From NCBI RefSeq assembly GCF_001422245.1, contig NZ_LMMM01000004.1, forward strand, positions 1 through 64,000: a stretch of DNA of 64,000 nt, given 5' to 3'. This DNA is from Rhizobium sp. Leaf262 (GTDB lineage: Bacteria > Pseudomonadota > Alphaproteobacteria > Rhizobiales > Rhizobiaceae). Below the pieces are notes generated by a model. That model was not told where the DNA came from, searched no databases, and saw nothing but the letters and a program-made list of their open reading frames with translations. Of the stretch, positions 57,016 through 64,000 are shown piece by piece (the stretch's first letter is position 1; every line of letters begins with the position of its first letter). The position numbers and the translations under genes are program-made.

Positions 57016-57140
57016 GAATTTCCTCTTAGCTGATTGGGGCAGTGGGAAATGTGGTGGCGGTCCGTTTGTTCCGCAGCGCAAAAAAATGGCTCGCCAGAAA
57101 CGTGTTCTGCGAGCCATTCAACGTCCGATACTACCGTCTT

Positions 57141-57356
57141 TTATTTCTGCGCAATACGCATGCGCTTGTTGTCGCTTGATGGCCATCCGATATCCTTCAA
57201 TGTTTCTACGGGCAGGGCTTCCAGTGCGCGCAGAGACTGCCTGCGACGCCAGGACGCGTGAAGATAACGGCCTAGGTCGACAAGGTGGGATAGCCAGTAA
57301 TACGAATGCAGCCGGACCTTGGATGGCCCCCTGCTATGGGTTGTGATCATGGTCAT
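57141..57356 (-). CDS. DUF1127 small arginine-rich protein
   Basis: This 71-residue protein ends with the DUF1127 motif: a Trp-rich helix WRRRQSLRALEALPVETLKDIGW. The start at 57356 has AAGGAG seven bases upstream; further upstream Met codons are not supported. Small DUF1127 proteins in Agrobacterium and Brucella influence RNA turnover, carbon use and phosphate use. It is divergent from a LsrB/VtlR-like LysR gene, whose relative in Brucella activates DUF1127 genes. Confidence 0.88.
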   Translation of the reverse strand: MTMITTHSRGPSKVRLHSYYWLSHLVDLGRYLHASWRRRQSLRALEALPVETLKDIGWPSSDNKRMRIAQK

Positions 57357-57473
57357 GTCCAATCTCCTTTCATGGTCCATGTTCGGTTGACGATGGAGAC
57401 ATGCGCTCAACGATATTATCAAACAATCGAATGATTTTGATATCACCCATCGTAAATCGTATGTTTTCAAATG

Positions 57474-57505
57474 CTCGAAACCCCCGCTGTGTTGGGGTTT
57501 CCGAG
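57474..57505. other. Stem-loop in DUF1127/LysR gap
   Basis: A stem of eleven base pairs (CTCG plus AAACCCC against GGGGTTT plus CGAG) with one bulged base and a nine-base loop lies between the divergent genes. No T-run follows, so it is not a typical terminator. It would be in the leader if the DUF1127 mRNA starts to its right. Confidence 0.55.
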
Positions 57506-57594
57506 CGGCATGGTGAGGAGAATGCTGCAATGTTGACATTCAATCAAACGAAATGATATCGATGTATCAATCAGAAAAACTGAAGGCTATCGCC

Positions 57595-58491
57595 ATGACA
57601 GTATCCTTCCGTCAACCCCTGCCGTTGTTGGACAATGATATCTTGAGAACCTTCGTGGCGATTGCCGAGACCGGCAATTTCTCGACAGCAGCAGAGGTCG
57701 TGTTTCGAACGCCGTCCGCCGTCTCAATGCAGATCAAGAAGCTTGAAGAACAGCTGAAGACGACCTTGTTCCTGCGGGACGCGCGCTCGGTGACGTTGAC
57801 CGCGCACGGCGAAACGCTCCTTACCTATGCGCGGCGCATGATTGCCCTTTCGAATGAGGCCGTATCGCGCTTCGTCATGCCTGAACTTTCCGGGGTGGTT
57901 CGGCTGGGTGCGCCCGAAGACATCGGTGAGCGCGGCATGCTGCCCGGTATTCTCAAGCGGTTTGCAGAAGCCTTTCCTGCCATCATGGTGGATGTGACGA
58001 TCGATTCCAGCTCGCAGCTCTACAAGCGGATGGATGAGCATCGGCTGGACCTTGCCCTTGTCAATTGCGCTTCGCTGCCCCTTCGCAATACCGGTGAAGT
58101 CCTGATGCGCGAGCGGCTCGTCTGGGCCGGTGCCAAATGCGGTACGGCCCACCTGCGTGACCCATTGCCGATTTCCATTTGGGAAGATGGCTGCATCTGG
58201 CGTTCGGAGGCCATCAACTCGCTGGAATCGCAAAATCGTCGTTACCGTGTCGCATATCTCAGCGGTCACACCATGGCGCAGAAAGCAGCGATCGAGGCGG
58301 ATCTGGCCATTGCACCGCTGCCGCGATCCTATGTGCAGAACGACATGGTCATTCTGGGCGAAAAAGATGGTCTGCCAGAGCTCGGCTGCTTCGATATTCG
58401 CCTCATTGTCGCAGACAAGCCGACACGTCCTGTGCAGGCGGTTGCGGACAGCATTCGCAACGCGTTTCGCGATATCGCTCAGCCAATGTGA
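57595..58491 (+). CDS. LsrB/VtlR-like LysR-type regulator
   Basis: This 298-residue regulator has the N-terminal winged helix (about 10-68) with LLDNDILRTFVAIAETGNFS and TPSAVSMQIKKLEEQLKTTLF in two nearby stretches, and the LysR effector domain (about 98-295) with VRLGAPEDIGERGMLP. Its sequence resembles the LsrB (Sinorhizobium) and VtlR (Brucella, Agrobacterium) regulators, which control stress, envelope and small-RNA genes. I cannot prove orthology, as this class has paralogues. ATG 57595 is preferred for the ribosome binding site; an earlier start adds 14 residues. Confidence 0.88.
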   Translation: MTVSFRQPLPLLDNDILRTFVAIAETGNFSTAAEVVFRTPSAVSMQIKKLEEQLKTTLFLRDARSVTLTAHGETLLTYARRMIALSNEAVSRFVMPELSGVVRLGAPEDIGERGMLPGILKRFAEAFPAIMVDVTIDSSSQLYKRMDEHRLDLALVNCASLPLRNTGEVLMRERLVWAGAKCGTAHLRDPLPISIWEDGCIWRSEAINSLESQNRRYRVAYLSGHTMAQKAAIEADLAIAPLPRSYVQNDMVILGEKDGLPELGCFDIRLIVADKPTRPVQAVADSIRNAFRDIAQPM

Positions 58492-58608
58492 AGCGCGCGT
58501 AAATATTTTTTGACTGGAACGGAACCCGCTTTGAAATTTCGCGTTATCCCCGCGTTCTTTGACATCACGTTTGCGTTAGTTTCGCGAACACAAGGGGAGT
58601 TTCAACGT

Positions 58609-58770
58609 ATGTCTACACGCTTTCTTGCAACCATTGCCGCCGTCTTCGTCGCTCTCGTCTCGCTCAGCTCTTGCGGTAACACCATCCGCGGTGTCGGCAA
58701 GGATGTAGCAGGAACTGTGGATGGCACACAGGCTGCGGGACGCAGCGTGGATCGCGCAGCACGTCGCTGA
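58609..58770 (+). CDS. Entericidin EcnA/B-family lipoprotein
   Basis: The 53-residue protein has a lipoprotein signal ending VSLSSC and a short GNTIRGVGKDVAGTVD-type helix with the small polar and charged residues of entericidins. These peptides form an antidote/toxin pair in E. coli; here only one is present. GGGGAG lies about 10 bases before ATG 58609, and a strong terminator follows. Confidence 0.88.
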   Translation: MSTRFLATIAAVFVALVSLSSCGNTIRGVGKDVAGTVDGTQAAGRSVDRAARR

Positions 58771-58794
58771 TCCATCCCACACGATCATGATTTG

Positions 58795-58823
58795 AAAAGG
58801 CCGGCGTACGCGTCGGCCTTTTT
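58795..58823 (+). terminator. Terminator of the entericidin gene
   Basis: A 12-base stem with one G-U pair and a four-base loop is followed by a T-run. Confidence 0.88.
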
Positions 58824-58956
58824 CTTTGTCACGATACTGTGGCCTGCTTGGGCCTTTCAAACATCCAACATCAATTGCTAAGCCATATTCTGGACGCGCT
58901 CAGATCGTTGATCGTGCCGTTGCCGCCAGAATCGAAATCGTCACGCTTTACGAGGG

Positions 58957-59712
58957 ATGATGAAGAAATTTGCCAGATATCTGCTGCCGTTCCTGTTTTC
59001 AACGACAGCCAATGCCGCCGACCTGCCAGGCTTCTGTCAGTCGATCGATCATATGGGCGGCCGCTACACGGTTTGCAGTTTCAATCCCGAACGTAGCAAT
59101 ATCAGGCTCTATCAGTTCGACCACGTCGCCGGAAAACCCTATGGTTCCTTCGAAGCGCTATCATCGGCCCTGTGGCGGCAGCACAGTTTCGTCACCTTCG
59201 CCATGAATGGCGGCATGTATCATCGCGACCTATCGCCGGTCGGGCTTCACATCGAAAACGGTGTGGAGGTATCGCCCATCAGCACCTCTGGCGGCTGGGG
59301 CAATTTTCACATGCAGCCTAACGGCGTTTTCTTCATGGATGGAAAGACTGCAGGTGTGCTGGAAACCAGCGCCTATCTCAACGCCAACAAGAAGCCTGAT
59401 TTCGCGACACAGTCGGGGCCTATGCTGGTCATCGATGGAAAACTGCATCCGCGTTTTCTACCCGATAGCGACAGCCTCAATACCCGCAATGGTGTCGGCG
59501 TATCGGGCGATGGTATGGTTCATTTCGCGATTTCGGAAAACGCCGTTCGCTTCTATGATTTCGCCACGCTTTTCCGCGACCGGCTTCATGCACCGAACGC
59601 GCTTTATCTGGATGGCAGCATTTCCAGCATCGACATTCCAGCCGCAAAACGTCGCGACTGGTGGCACCTGCTGGGTCCGATCATCGCAGTGGTCGAGCAG
59701 GTGCCGGATTGA
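58957..59712 (+). CDS. Phosphodiester glycosidase family (NAGPA-like) exported protein
   Basis: The 251-residue protein has a signal peptide (about 1-20, cleavage near TANAA) and a NAGPA/DUF2233-type domain, with TFAMNGGMYHRDLSPVGLH, QSGPMLVIDGK and the NALYLDGSISSI strand. The mammalian relative removes GlcNAc from mannose-6-phosphate diester; bacterial members act on envelope polymers. No partner genes are adjacent. ATG 58957 or 58960 both follow GAGG. Confidence 0.85.
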   Translation: MMKKFARYLLPFLFSTTANAADLPGFCQSIDHMGGRYTVCSFNPERSNIRLYQFDHVAGKPYGSFEALSSALWRQHSFVTFAMNGGMYHRDLSPVGLHIENGVEVSPISTSGGWGNFHMQPNGVFFMDGKTAGVLETSAYLNANKKPDFATQSGPMLVIDGKLHPRFLPDSDSLNTRNGVGVSGDGMVHFAISENAVRFYDFATLFRDRLHAPNALYLDGSISSIDIPAAKRRDWWHLLGPIIAVVEQVPD

Positions 59713-59722
59713 CGGCCGTTGA

Positions 59723-60076
59723 TCAGAGCGGTGCCTTTGGATAGGCTTTTTCCAGCCCGCCGGACTTGGCCAGGCCAGCGCGAAAAGCCGCGTAGGCGGC
59801 GTGCTGGCTGCTCTTGGCGAGCTCGTGCAATCTGATCTGTATACGGGCAGGGGCGTTGTTGCCGAACCACTCGCCGCATTTTTCCAGTTTCAGCGTGTTG
59901 AGAAACTTTGCCTGTGACTGCTGATCGAGAAACAGCAGCAAGCCTTCCAACAGGTTTTCATCCTGAAGCGCGTTTTCCATCAGCAGGTTCAGATAGGCCT
60001 CGTCCTCTGCTGTCATTGCAGAAATTTTGGAGGCGACGGTGTCGCGATCTGGAAAAGAGGAAGGTGTGGCCTGCAT
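59723..60076 (-). CDS. Conserved hypothetical cytoplasmic protein
   Basis: This 117-residue acidic-to-neutral protein is largely helical with no signal peptide. Features include EDEAYLNLLMENALQDENLL and NTLKLEKCGEWFGN. It ends 10 bases from the convergent gene at 59712. I do not recognise its family or function. Confidence 0.6.
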   Translation of the reverse strand: MQATPSSFPDRDTVASKISAMTAEDEAYLNLLMENALQDENLLEGLLLFLDQQSQAKFLNTLKLEKCGEWFGNNAPARIQIRLHELAKSSQHAAYAAFRAGLAKSGGLEKAYPKAPL

Positions 60077-60467
60077 GGTGTGTCACCGCTTTCTGAAATC
60101 TTCGCTTGTGTCTCAAAGGCCGGATAATCCAGATGAACGACAGGTTCAATACGGCCGACACGACAACCGCACAAAAGCTTGGAACATCCAGGGTTTATGC
60201 ACATCTCGGCAGGTTATGGTGAACAAAATCCTGTCGTATTTACACTTTGGTCTAAATTGAGACAGGGCTGAAACGGAGCCTGTATCGGAATGGACAGGTA
60301 AGTGCTTGTTATTTCTTATACCTATGCAGTGAGTGAATGGCAGGTGGGCGAATACGCCTTGCTTTAGCCGTTTTTTGCATTTGCCTTTGTCATAAGTTTT
60401 TAATAAATGCTTCACCCACTGGGTGCCGGTGAGACCGCACCTGGAGAGTGAACACGTTGGAGTAATC
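60077..60467. other. Gene-free stretch
   Basis: These 391 bases separate the divergent genes ending the two blocks. An inverted repeat (ACAGGGCT with AGCCTGT) lies near 60260-60284. I see no supported frame. A promoter for the small protein at 60468 must be here. Confidence 0.45.
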
Positions 60468-60569
60468 ATGGAAGAAACCGCACAGAAATCCTGCTGGGCT
60501 GTCACAATACGCGCTCTTGCAGGCTTTGCCGCTTTTCTCGCTTTGACCTACATTTTTGGTAGCCCGTAA
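60468..60569 (+). CDS. Very small membrane protein, 33 aa
   Basis: The 33-codon frame runs from ATG 60468 to TAA 60569. GGAG sits six bases before the start, and a strong terminator lies 29 bases after the stop, so the unit has both ends of a gene. The protein has a short polar N-terminus (EETAQKSCW) and one hydrophobic helix of about 18 residues (LAGFAAFLALTYIFG). I know no family; this is a candidate small membrane protein. Confidence 0.7.
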   Translation: MEETAQKSCWAVTIRALAGFAAFLALTYIFGSP

Positions 60570-60597
60570 CAATCTCTCATAGATATTTTCTTTAGTG

Positions 60598-60628
60598 CAG
60601 CACGGTTTCATCGAAACCGTGCTGTTTT
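60598..60628 (+). terminator. Strong intrinsic terminator
   Basis: A perfect 12-base stem with a three-base loop (arms 60598-60609 and 60613-60624) is followed by TTTT. It ends the 33-residue gene's unit. Confidence 0.93.
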
Positions 60629-60741
60629 CGTTTGCGCGCCTGCGTGTCGCAGCTGGCGCAGGCCGCATCGTTTTTGCTGTGGCGCATTTCCATGGTTGGG
60701 ATAGACTGGCCCAATACGTCTATACATAGGGCAGGACACAC

Positions 60742-62145
60742 ATGTTTCTTTCGGTCTTCGATGTCTTCAAGATCGGTATCGGACCTTCCAGTTCGCACAC
60801 GATGGGGCCGATGTCGGCGGCGAACCGTTTTCTCGACACCATACTCTCCAACGACTGGCCACGCCCGGCTGGCGCTGTTGTCTCGGCTATCAAGGTCAGT
60901 CTACATGGCTCGCTCGCCTTTACCGGCATAGGCCACGGCTCCGGTCGCGCCGTCGTACTCGGATTGACCGGGGAAAGGCCTGATCTGGTCGACCCGGACG
61001 CAATGGATGCCATCATCACGCAGGTAGAGGCCACGGGCCAGGTATCGCCGGCAAACCACCCGCCATACCAGTTCCGCCCTGCCGAGGACCTTATCTTCGA
61101 CAAGAAGACCCCCCTGCCGGGCCACGCAAACGGTATGACCTTCTCCGCCTTCGACAATCAGGGCAGGATGTTGCTCAAGCGGATCTATTATTCCGTCGGC
61201 GGTGGTTTCGTGGTGACCGACACCGAACTGGAGGCCATGCGTCAGCGCGGCAAGACGGTCGATAACGGGCCAAAGGTGCCTTATCCCTTCGCCTCCGCCA
61301 AACAGATGCTTGATATGGCAGAGCGTTCCGGCCGCACGATCGCCCAGATGAAGCGCGCCAACGAAGAGACCGTTATGTCCCGTGAGGAACTGGACGAGCG
61401 TCTCGACCAAATCTGGGAAGCGATGAACGGCTGCATCGAGCGCGGGCTGAAAGGTGAAGGCATCATGCCGGGCGGCCTGAAGGTCAAGCGCCGTGCGCGC
61501 TCCATTCATGACAAGCTGAATGCCGAATGGCGCAGCAATCGCCTCAATCCGGTTCTGGCCAATGACTGGCTGAGCGTTTACGCGATGGCGGTCAACGAGG
61601 AGAATGCCTCCGGCGGTCGTGTCGTCACTGCGCCGACCAACGGCGCGGCTGGGGTGGTGCCCGCCACCGTGCGCTACTTCCGCCACTTCCACGAAGATGC
61701 GTCGGTTGGCGATGTCAGGGACTTCCTGCTGACGGCAGCCGCTATCGGCGGCATCATCAAGCACAATGCCTCCATTTCCGGCGCTGAAGTTGGCTGTCAG
61801 GGTGAGGTGGGGTCGGCTGCTGCCATGGCAGCAGCCGGTCTTGCGGCCGTGATGGGTGGCTCGCCGGCGCAGGTCGAGAATGCTGCCGAAATCGCGCTCG
61901 AACATCACCTTGGAATGACGTGCGATCCCATTGCCGGACTGGTGCAGGTACCCTGCATCGAGCGCAATGCGCTGGGCGCGGTCAAGGCCGTCACCGCCGC
62001 GTCGCTGGCGCTGAAGGGGGATGGCGAGCATTTCGTACCGCTGGACGCCTGCATTGAAACCATGCGCCAGACCGGCAACGACATGAGTGAGAAATACAAG
62101 GAAACCTCCACCGGCGGCCTTGCCGTGAATGTGGTGGAGTGTTGA
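60742..62145 (+). CDS. sdaA: L-serine ammonia-lyase (SdaA)
   Basis: SdaA converts L-serine to pyruvate and ammonium with a [4Fe-4S] cluster. The 467-residue single-chain form has the N-terminal [14 protein letters not shown] motif (about 15-28) and the C-terminal cluster region with the cysteines in [16 protein letters not shown] (near 352) and others in GMTCDP and VPCIER. It needs the Suf system of this genome for its cluster. It is followed by a DUF1489 gene. Confidence 0.95.
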   Translation: MFLSVFDVFKIGIGPSSSHTMGPMSAANRFLDTILSNDWPRPAGAVVSAIKVSLHGSLAFTGIGHGSGRAVVLGLTGERPDLVDPDAMDAIITQVEATGQVSPANHPPYQFRPAEDLIFDKKTPLPGHANGMTFSAFDNQGRMLLKRIYYSVGGGFVVTDTELEAMRQRGKTVDNGPKVPYPFASAKQMLDMAERSGRTIAQMKRANEETVMSREELDERLDQIWEAMNGCIERGLKGEGIMPGGLKVKRRARSIHDKLNAEWRSNRLNPVLANDWLSVYAMAVNEENASGGRVVTAPTNGAAGVVPATVRYFRHFHEDASVGDVRDFLLTAAAIGGIIKHNASISGAEVGCQGEVGSAAAMAAAGLAAVMGGSPAQVENAAEIALEHHLGMTCDPIAGLVQVPCIERNALGAVKAVTAASLALKGDGEHFVPLDACIETMRQTGNDMSEKYKETSTGGLAVNVVEC

Positions 62146-62199
62146 TCAGCGCAACCAATCCACGCTTGACGGAAGCGTCAAAACGGCCTTGATAGGCCT

Positions 62200-62634
62200 A
62201 TGGCTCTTCATCTTATCAAGCTTTGTGTCGGCGCAGATTCCATCGAGGATTTGCGCGAATGGGTTTCCCACCGTGCGCTGACTGCGATTGCGGCGGGCCT
62301 TGAACCGCACAGCGTTCATACCACCCGCATGTTTCCAAAGCGGATGGAGGAGTTGCTGGATGGCGGGTCGCTCTATTGGGTGATCAAGGGGCAGGTCCAG
62401 GCCCGCCAGAGCCTGCTTGATATCCGGTCTTTCAAGGGAGAGGACGGTATTTCCCGATGCGATCTGGTGCTTGGGCCGGAGGTGATCGAAACATCGCCCG
62501 CGCCGAAACGACCGTTTCAGGGCTGGCGTTATCTGAACGCCGATGACGCACCTCGCGATCTCGGTGGACACGGTCTGCCCGAAGACATGCCATCCGAACT
62601 GCGCCGCGAACTTGCAGAGCTTGGCCTGCTCTAG
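62200..62634 (+). CDS. DUF1489 family protein
   Basis: This 144-residue protein has the DUF1489 features: the start MALHLIKLCVGADSIEDL, the LDGGSLYWVIKGQVQARQ core and the PKRPFQGWRYL block near residue 103. The family is alphaproteobacterial and uncharacterised. It lies 55 bases after sdaA and may share its transcript. Confidence 0.9.
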   Translation: MALHLIKLCVGADSIEDLREWVSHRALTAIAAGLEPHSVHTTRMFPKRMEELLDGGSLYWVIKGQVQARQSLLDIRSFKGEDGISRCDLVLGPEVIETSPAPKRPFQGWRYLNADDAPRDLGGHGLPEDMPSELRRELAELGLL

Positions 62635-62674
62635 AACTTTTTCGTTCGACAGGAAAACGCTAGAGGCAAAAAAA

Positions 62675-62704
62675 AAGCCGGTTCCGGGGCAATGGAACCG
62701 GCTT
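62675..62704. terminator. Intrinsic terminator between convergent genes
   Basis: A perfect 11-base stem (62675-62685 and 62694-62704) with an eight-base loop is preceded by a run of A, which gives a T-run on the minus strand. It can end minus-strand transcription; plus-strand function is less clear. Confidence 0.75.
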
Positions 62705-62791
62705 ATGGCGCGATCTGGTCTCTAAACGGGGCGACCAGACCGGCCAGTAGGGTGCACATGGGTGAGGGCAGTGCCGACCCGCCCAGTTCGA

Positions 62792-63400
62792 TTACTTGAT
62801 GCCAGCAACGGCGTTGACGGCGCGGCCATCTTGAATTTTCACCCAGCGGCCCGGATTGGCGCTGTCTTGACGCTTCAGGTAGGTATATTCCGTTTCCGAC
62901 CAGTCCATGACCTTGTTGCGCAGATTATCGAGAACGAAGTCGCCTCGATCGGTACGTATGGTCAGAACAGCGTGGCCGGAGCCGTTTGGCTGGAGAACGA
63001 CCGTAATCAGAAGGTCGGAGGGCGAGATACCCTTGTTCATCAGCATCTTGCGCTTCAGAAGAACGTAGTCCTCACAATCGCCAACTGTGGTCGGATAGGC
63101 CCAGCGCTCTTCGACGCCGTAGATTTCCATGTCCGTCATGGGCGTGATCGTGGTGTTGACCGTGTAGTTCACGTCCAGGATCATCTTCCAGTTTTCTTCC
63201 GTCAGCCGCAGCGGGCCGCGGTCACCGGATGTCGGCTGGCATTCACTCTGATAGGTCTGGCAGAATTCATAGTGACCAATAGGCGGATTTGCCTTGCCCA
63301 TGATGCGCATTGCGGCGGCTGGCGATGCTTCTGCCTGTGTTGCGAATGCACCTGCGATCATTGCCGCAATCATAAATCCGAAACGGATGGTTTTTTTCAT
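62792..63400 (-). CDS. Transglutaminase-like cysteine peptidase (BTLCP)
   Basis: The 202-residue exported protein has a signal peptide (about 1-26) and a bacterial transglutaminase-like cysteine proteinase domain. The catalytic triad residues appear in VGDCEDYVLLK (Cys), GSGHAVLTIR (His) and FVLDNLRN (Asp). It is common in rhizobia. LapG, its relative, is a periplasmic protease tied to adhesin release, but this protein has no lapD-like partner nearby, so its role is unknown. Confidence 0.9.
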   Translation of the reverse strand: MKKTIRFGFMIAAMIAGAFATQAEASPAAAMRIMGKANPPIGHYEFCQTYQSECQPTSGDRGPLRLTEENWKMILDVNYTVNTTITPMTDMEIYGVEERWAYPTTVGDCEDYVLLKRKMLMNKGISPSDLLITVVLQPNGSGHAVLTIRTDRGDFVLDNLRNKVMDWSETEYTYLKRQDSANPGRWVKIQDGRAVNAVAGIK

Positions 63401-63533
63401 TTCTTGTCTCCCCGTTGTGAGGAGAAGAATGCCACCGATATTTTGACTGCCCGCAAATAACGGCGCTCAAATTCGACGTTAAATTTAGGAAAAACTGCGC
63501 TTTATTTGATGTTGTTTTTAGCTGTATTTGAGC

Positions 63534-63552
63534 AAAATTTGATTCAAATTTT
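63534..63552. promoter_or_regulatory. Palindrome AAAATTTG-ATT-CAAATTTT
   Basis: Perfect eight-base arms with a three-base spacer lie 134 bases upstream of the cysteine-peptidase start. It may be an operator; no regulator can be named. Confidence 0.35.
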
Positions 63553-63689
63553 ATCGTTTTGGTTATCCTGTCCAGTGGTAAATACCGTTAAATTACTGAA
63601 AAATATGAGCCTATGATCGTGTCTGGTTAACGCTGCAGGGTGCCGTTCAACCTTATGCGACTGTGGAAACTATTCTTTGACTATACTTG

Positions 63690-63706
63690 ATGCAGTCCGA
63701 CTGCAT
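63690..63706. promoter_or_regulatory. Palindrome ATGCAGT-CCG-ACTGCAT
   Basis: Perfect seven-base arms with a three-base spacer lie in the AT-rich spacer. It resembles a dimeric regulator site, but no match to a known box is made. Confidence 0.35.
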
Positions 63707-63898
63707 TCTGAGCGCCAGATGAACAATGATAAGGTGTAAAAATCTATCAAAGGTTGCGTTATGAGGCGCATTTTCGAGCAATTTTTTCGGATATTTTTCT
63801 GAAATTTCTTCGTTTTCCCGGGATGGCACAGTTTTTTCTGCATTTTGGCTCCAAAAAACGACGACTCAAGACCGGTAACTGGAAATTTCGGGCACAAA

Positions 63899-63930
63899 AA
63901 AACCGGCTGACGCAAGGCGTAGCCGGTTTG
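63899..63930 (-). terminator. Strong terminator for the right-edge gene
   Basis: Nine-base arms (63900-63908 and 63921-63929) extend an inner ACGC/GCGT stem. The A-run before the left arm becomes a T-run on the minus strand. It ends the gene that stops at 63951. Confidence 0.88.
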
Positions 63931-63950
63931 TTAGAGCAAGGCGCGGTGGA

Positions 63951-64000
63951 TCAGAGAAATTCTATCAGCGCATCGCGCGACTGGACGGCATCGAACTCGA
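63951..64000 (-). CDS. 3' end of an unidentified minus-strand gene
   Basis: In one frame the minus strand reads EFDAVQSRDALIEFL then a stop at 63951-63953, followed by the strong terminator. The other frames have no such fit. Only 15 codons are in view, so the product cannot be named. Confidence 0.6.
   Translation of the reverse strand, partial: EFDAVQSRDALIEFL

Larger units (their letters stand above)
63401..63898. other. AT-rich gene-free spacer
   Basis: These 498 bases are clearly richer in A and T than the flanking genes and have no supported frame. They include two perfect palindromes and could hold the promoter of the cysteine-peptidase gene, a small RNA, or an AT-rich protein-binding region. 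Confidence 0.6.

Noticed and set aside
60027..60260. 77-residue plus-strand frame
   Set aside because: It starts inside the hypothetical gene at 59723-60076 and lacks coding-type composition.

Overview
This window looks like a core chromosomal segment of a Rhizobiaceae alphaproteobacterium, most likely an Agrobacterium or a close Rhizobium. Several features point that way: a suf operon with two cysteine desulfurases and no isc genes, a one-step phosphatidylcholine synthase (Pcs), iron-control boxes of the RirA and Irr type, a sigma-54 promoter before glnB-glnA, IalB, DUF1127 and DUF982 proteins, and dispersed palindromic intergenic repeats. From memory, the order glmU-glmS, pcs and glnB-glnA also fits the A. 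tumefaciens circular chromosome. There is no large foreign island. The only mobile DNA is an IS110-type transposase tail at the left edge and four palindromic repeat elements of two families.

Layout. 1-410: transposase remnant and repeat element A1. 494-8590: an alpha/beta hydrolase divergent from the Fe-S assembly operon (NifS-type desulfurase, sufB, a small membrane protein, sufC, sufD, sufS, sufT-like, sufA). The divergent promoter region carries an IRO-like box and an ICE-like box. 8600-15700 (minus strand): MYG1-family protein, GreA/GreB-family factor, a MacAB-like ABC export operon and a methyl-accepting chemotaxis protein. 16050-22342: tRNA-Pro, tRNA-Arg and tRNA-Lys with small conserved genes between them (complex I NDUFS4-like subunit, PD-(D/E)XK-like protein, DUF982, BON-like, DUF192, double cold-shock protein, glyoxalase I, an M15-like peptidase lipoprotein). 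22581-31284: ccdA, an AEC transporter, a UbiH-type monooxygenase, pcs and a four-gene BMP-family (nucleoside-type) ABC uptake operon.

31575-42599: cell-wall precursor genes glmU and glmS, membrane proteins, recG on the minus strand, and the overlapping sdhE-mfd pair. 42724-49042: small secreted and membrane proteins, two EamA transporters, a DsbA-family oxidoreductase, an orphan YejA-like solute-binding protein, IalB and hspQ. 49109-54012: repeat element A2, the nitrogen genes glnA and glnB with a sigma-54 promoter, nnrD and a GlxA-type regulator. 54411-64000: a single-domain response regulator, glgX, a DUF1127 gene divergent from an LsrB/VtlR-like LysR gene, entericidin, a phosphodiester-glycosidase-family protein, sdaA, DUF1489, a transglutaminase-like cysteine peptidase, a 500-bp AT-rich spacer, and the 3' tip of one more minus-strand gene.

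No obviously new multi-gene system (defence, secretion, biosynthetic cluster or CRISPR) is visible. The observations most worth checking are small: a translationally coupled two-helix membrane protein inside the suf operon, two very short membrane proteins with good ribosome binding sites, a perfect hairpin that would hide the ribosome binding site of a membrane protein downstream of glmS, the DUF1127/LysR divergent pair, and the dispersed palindromic elements.
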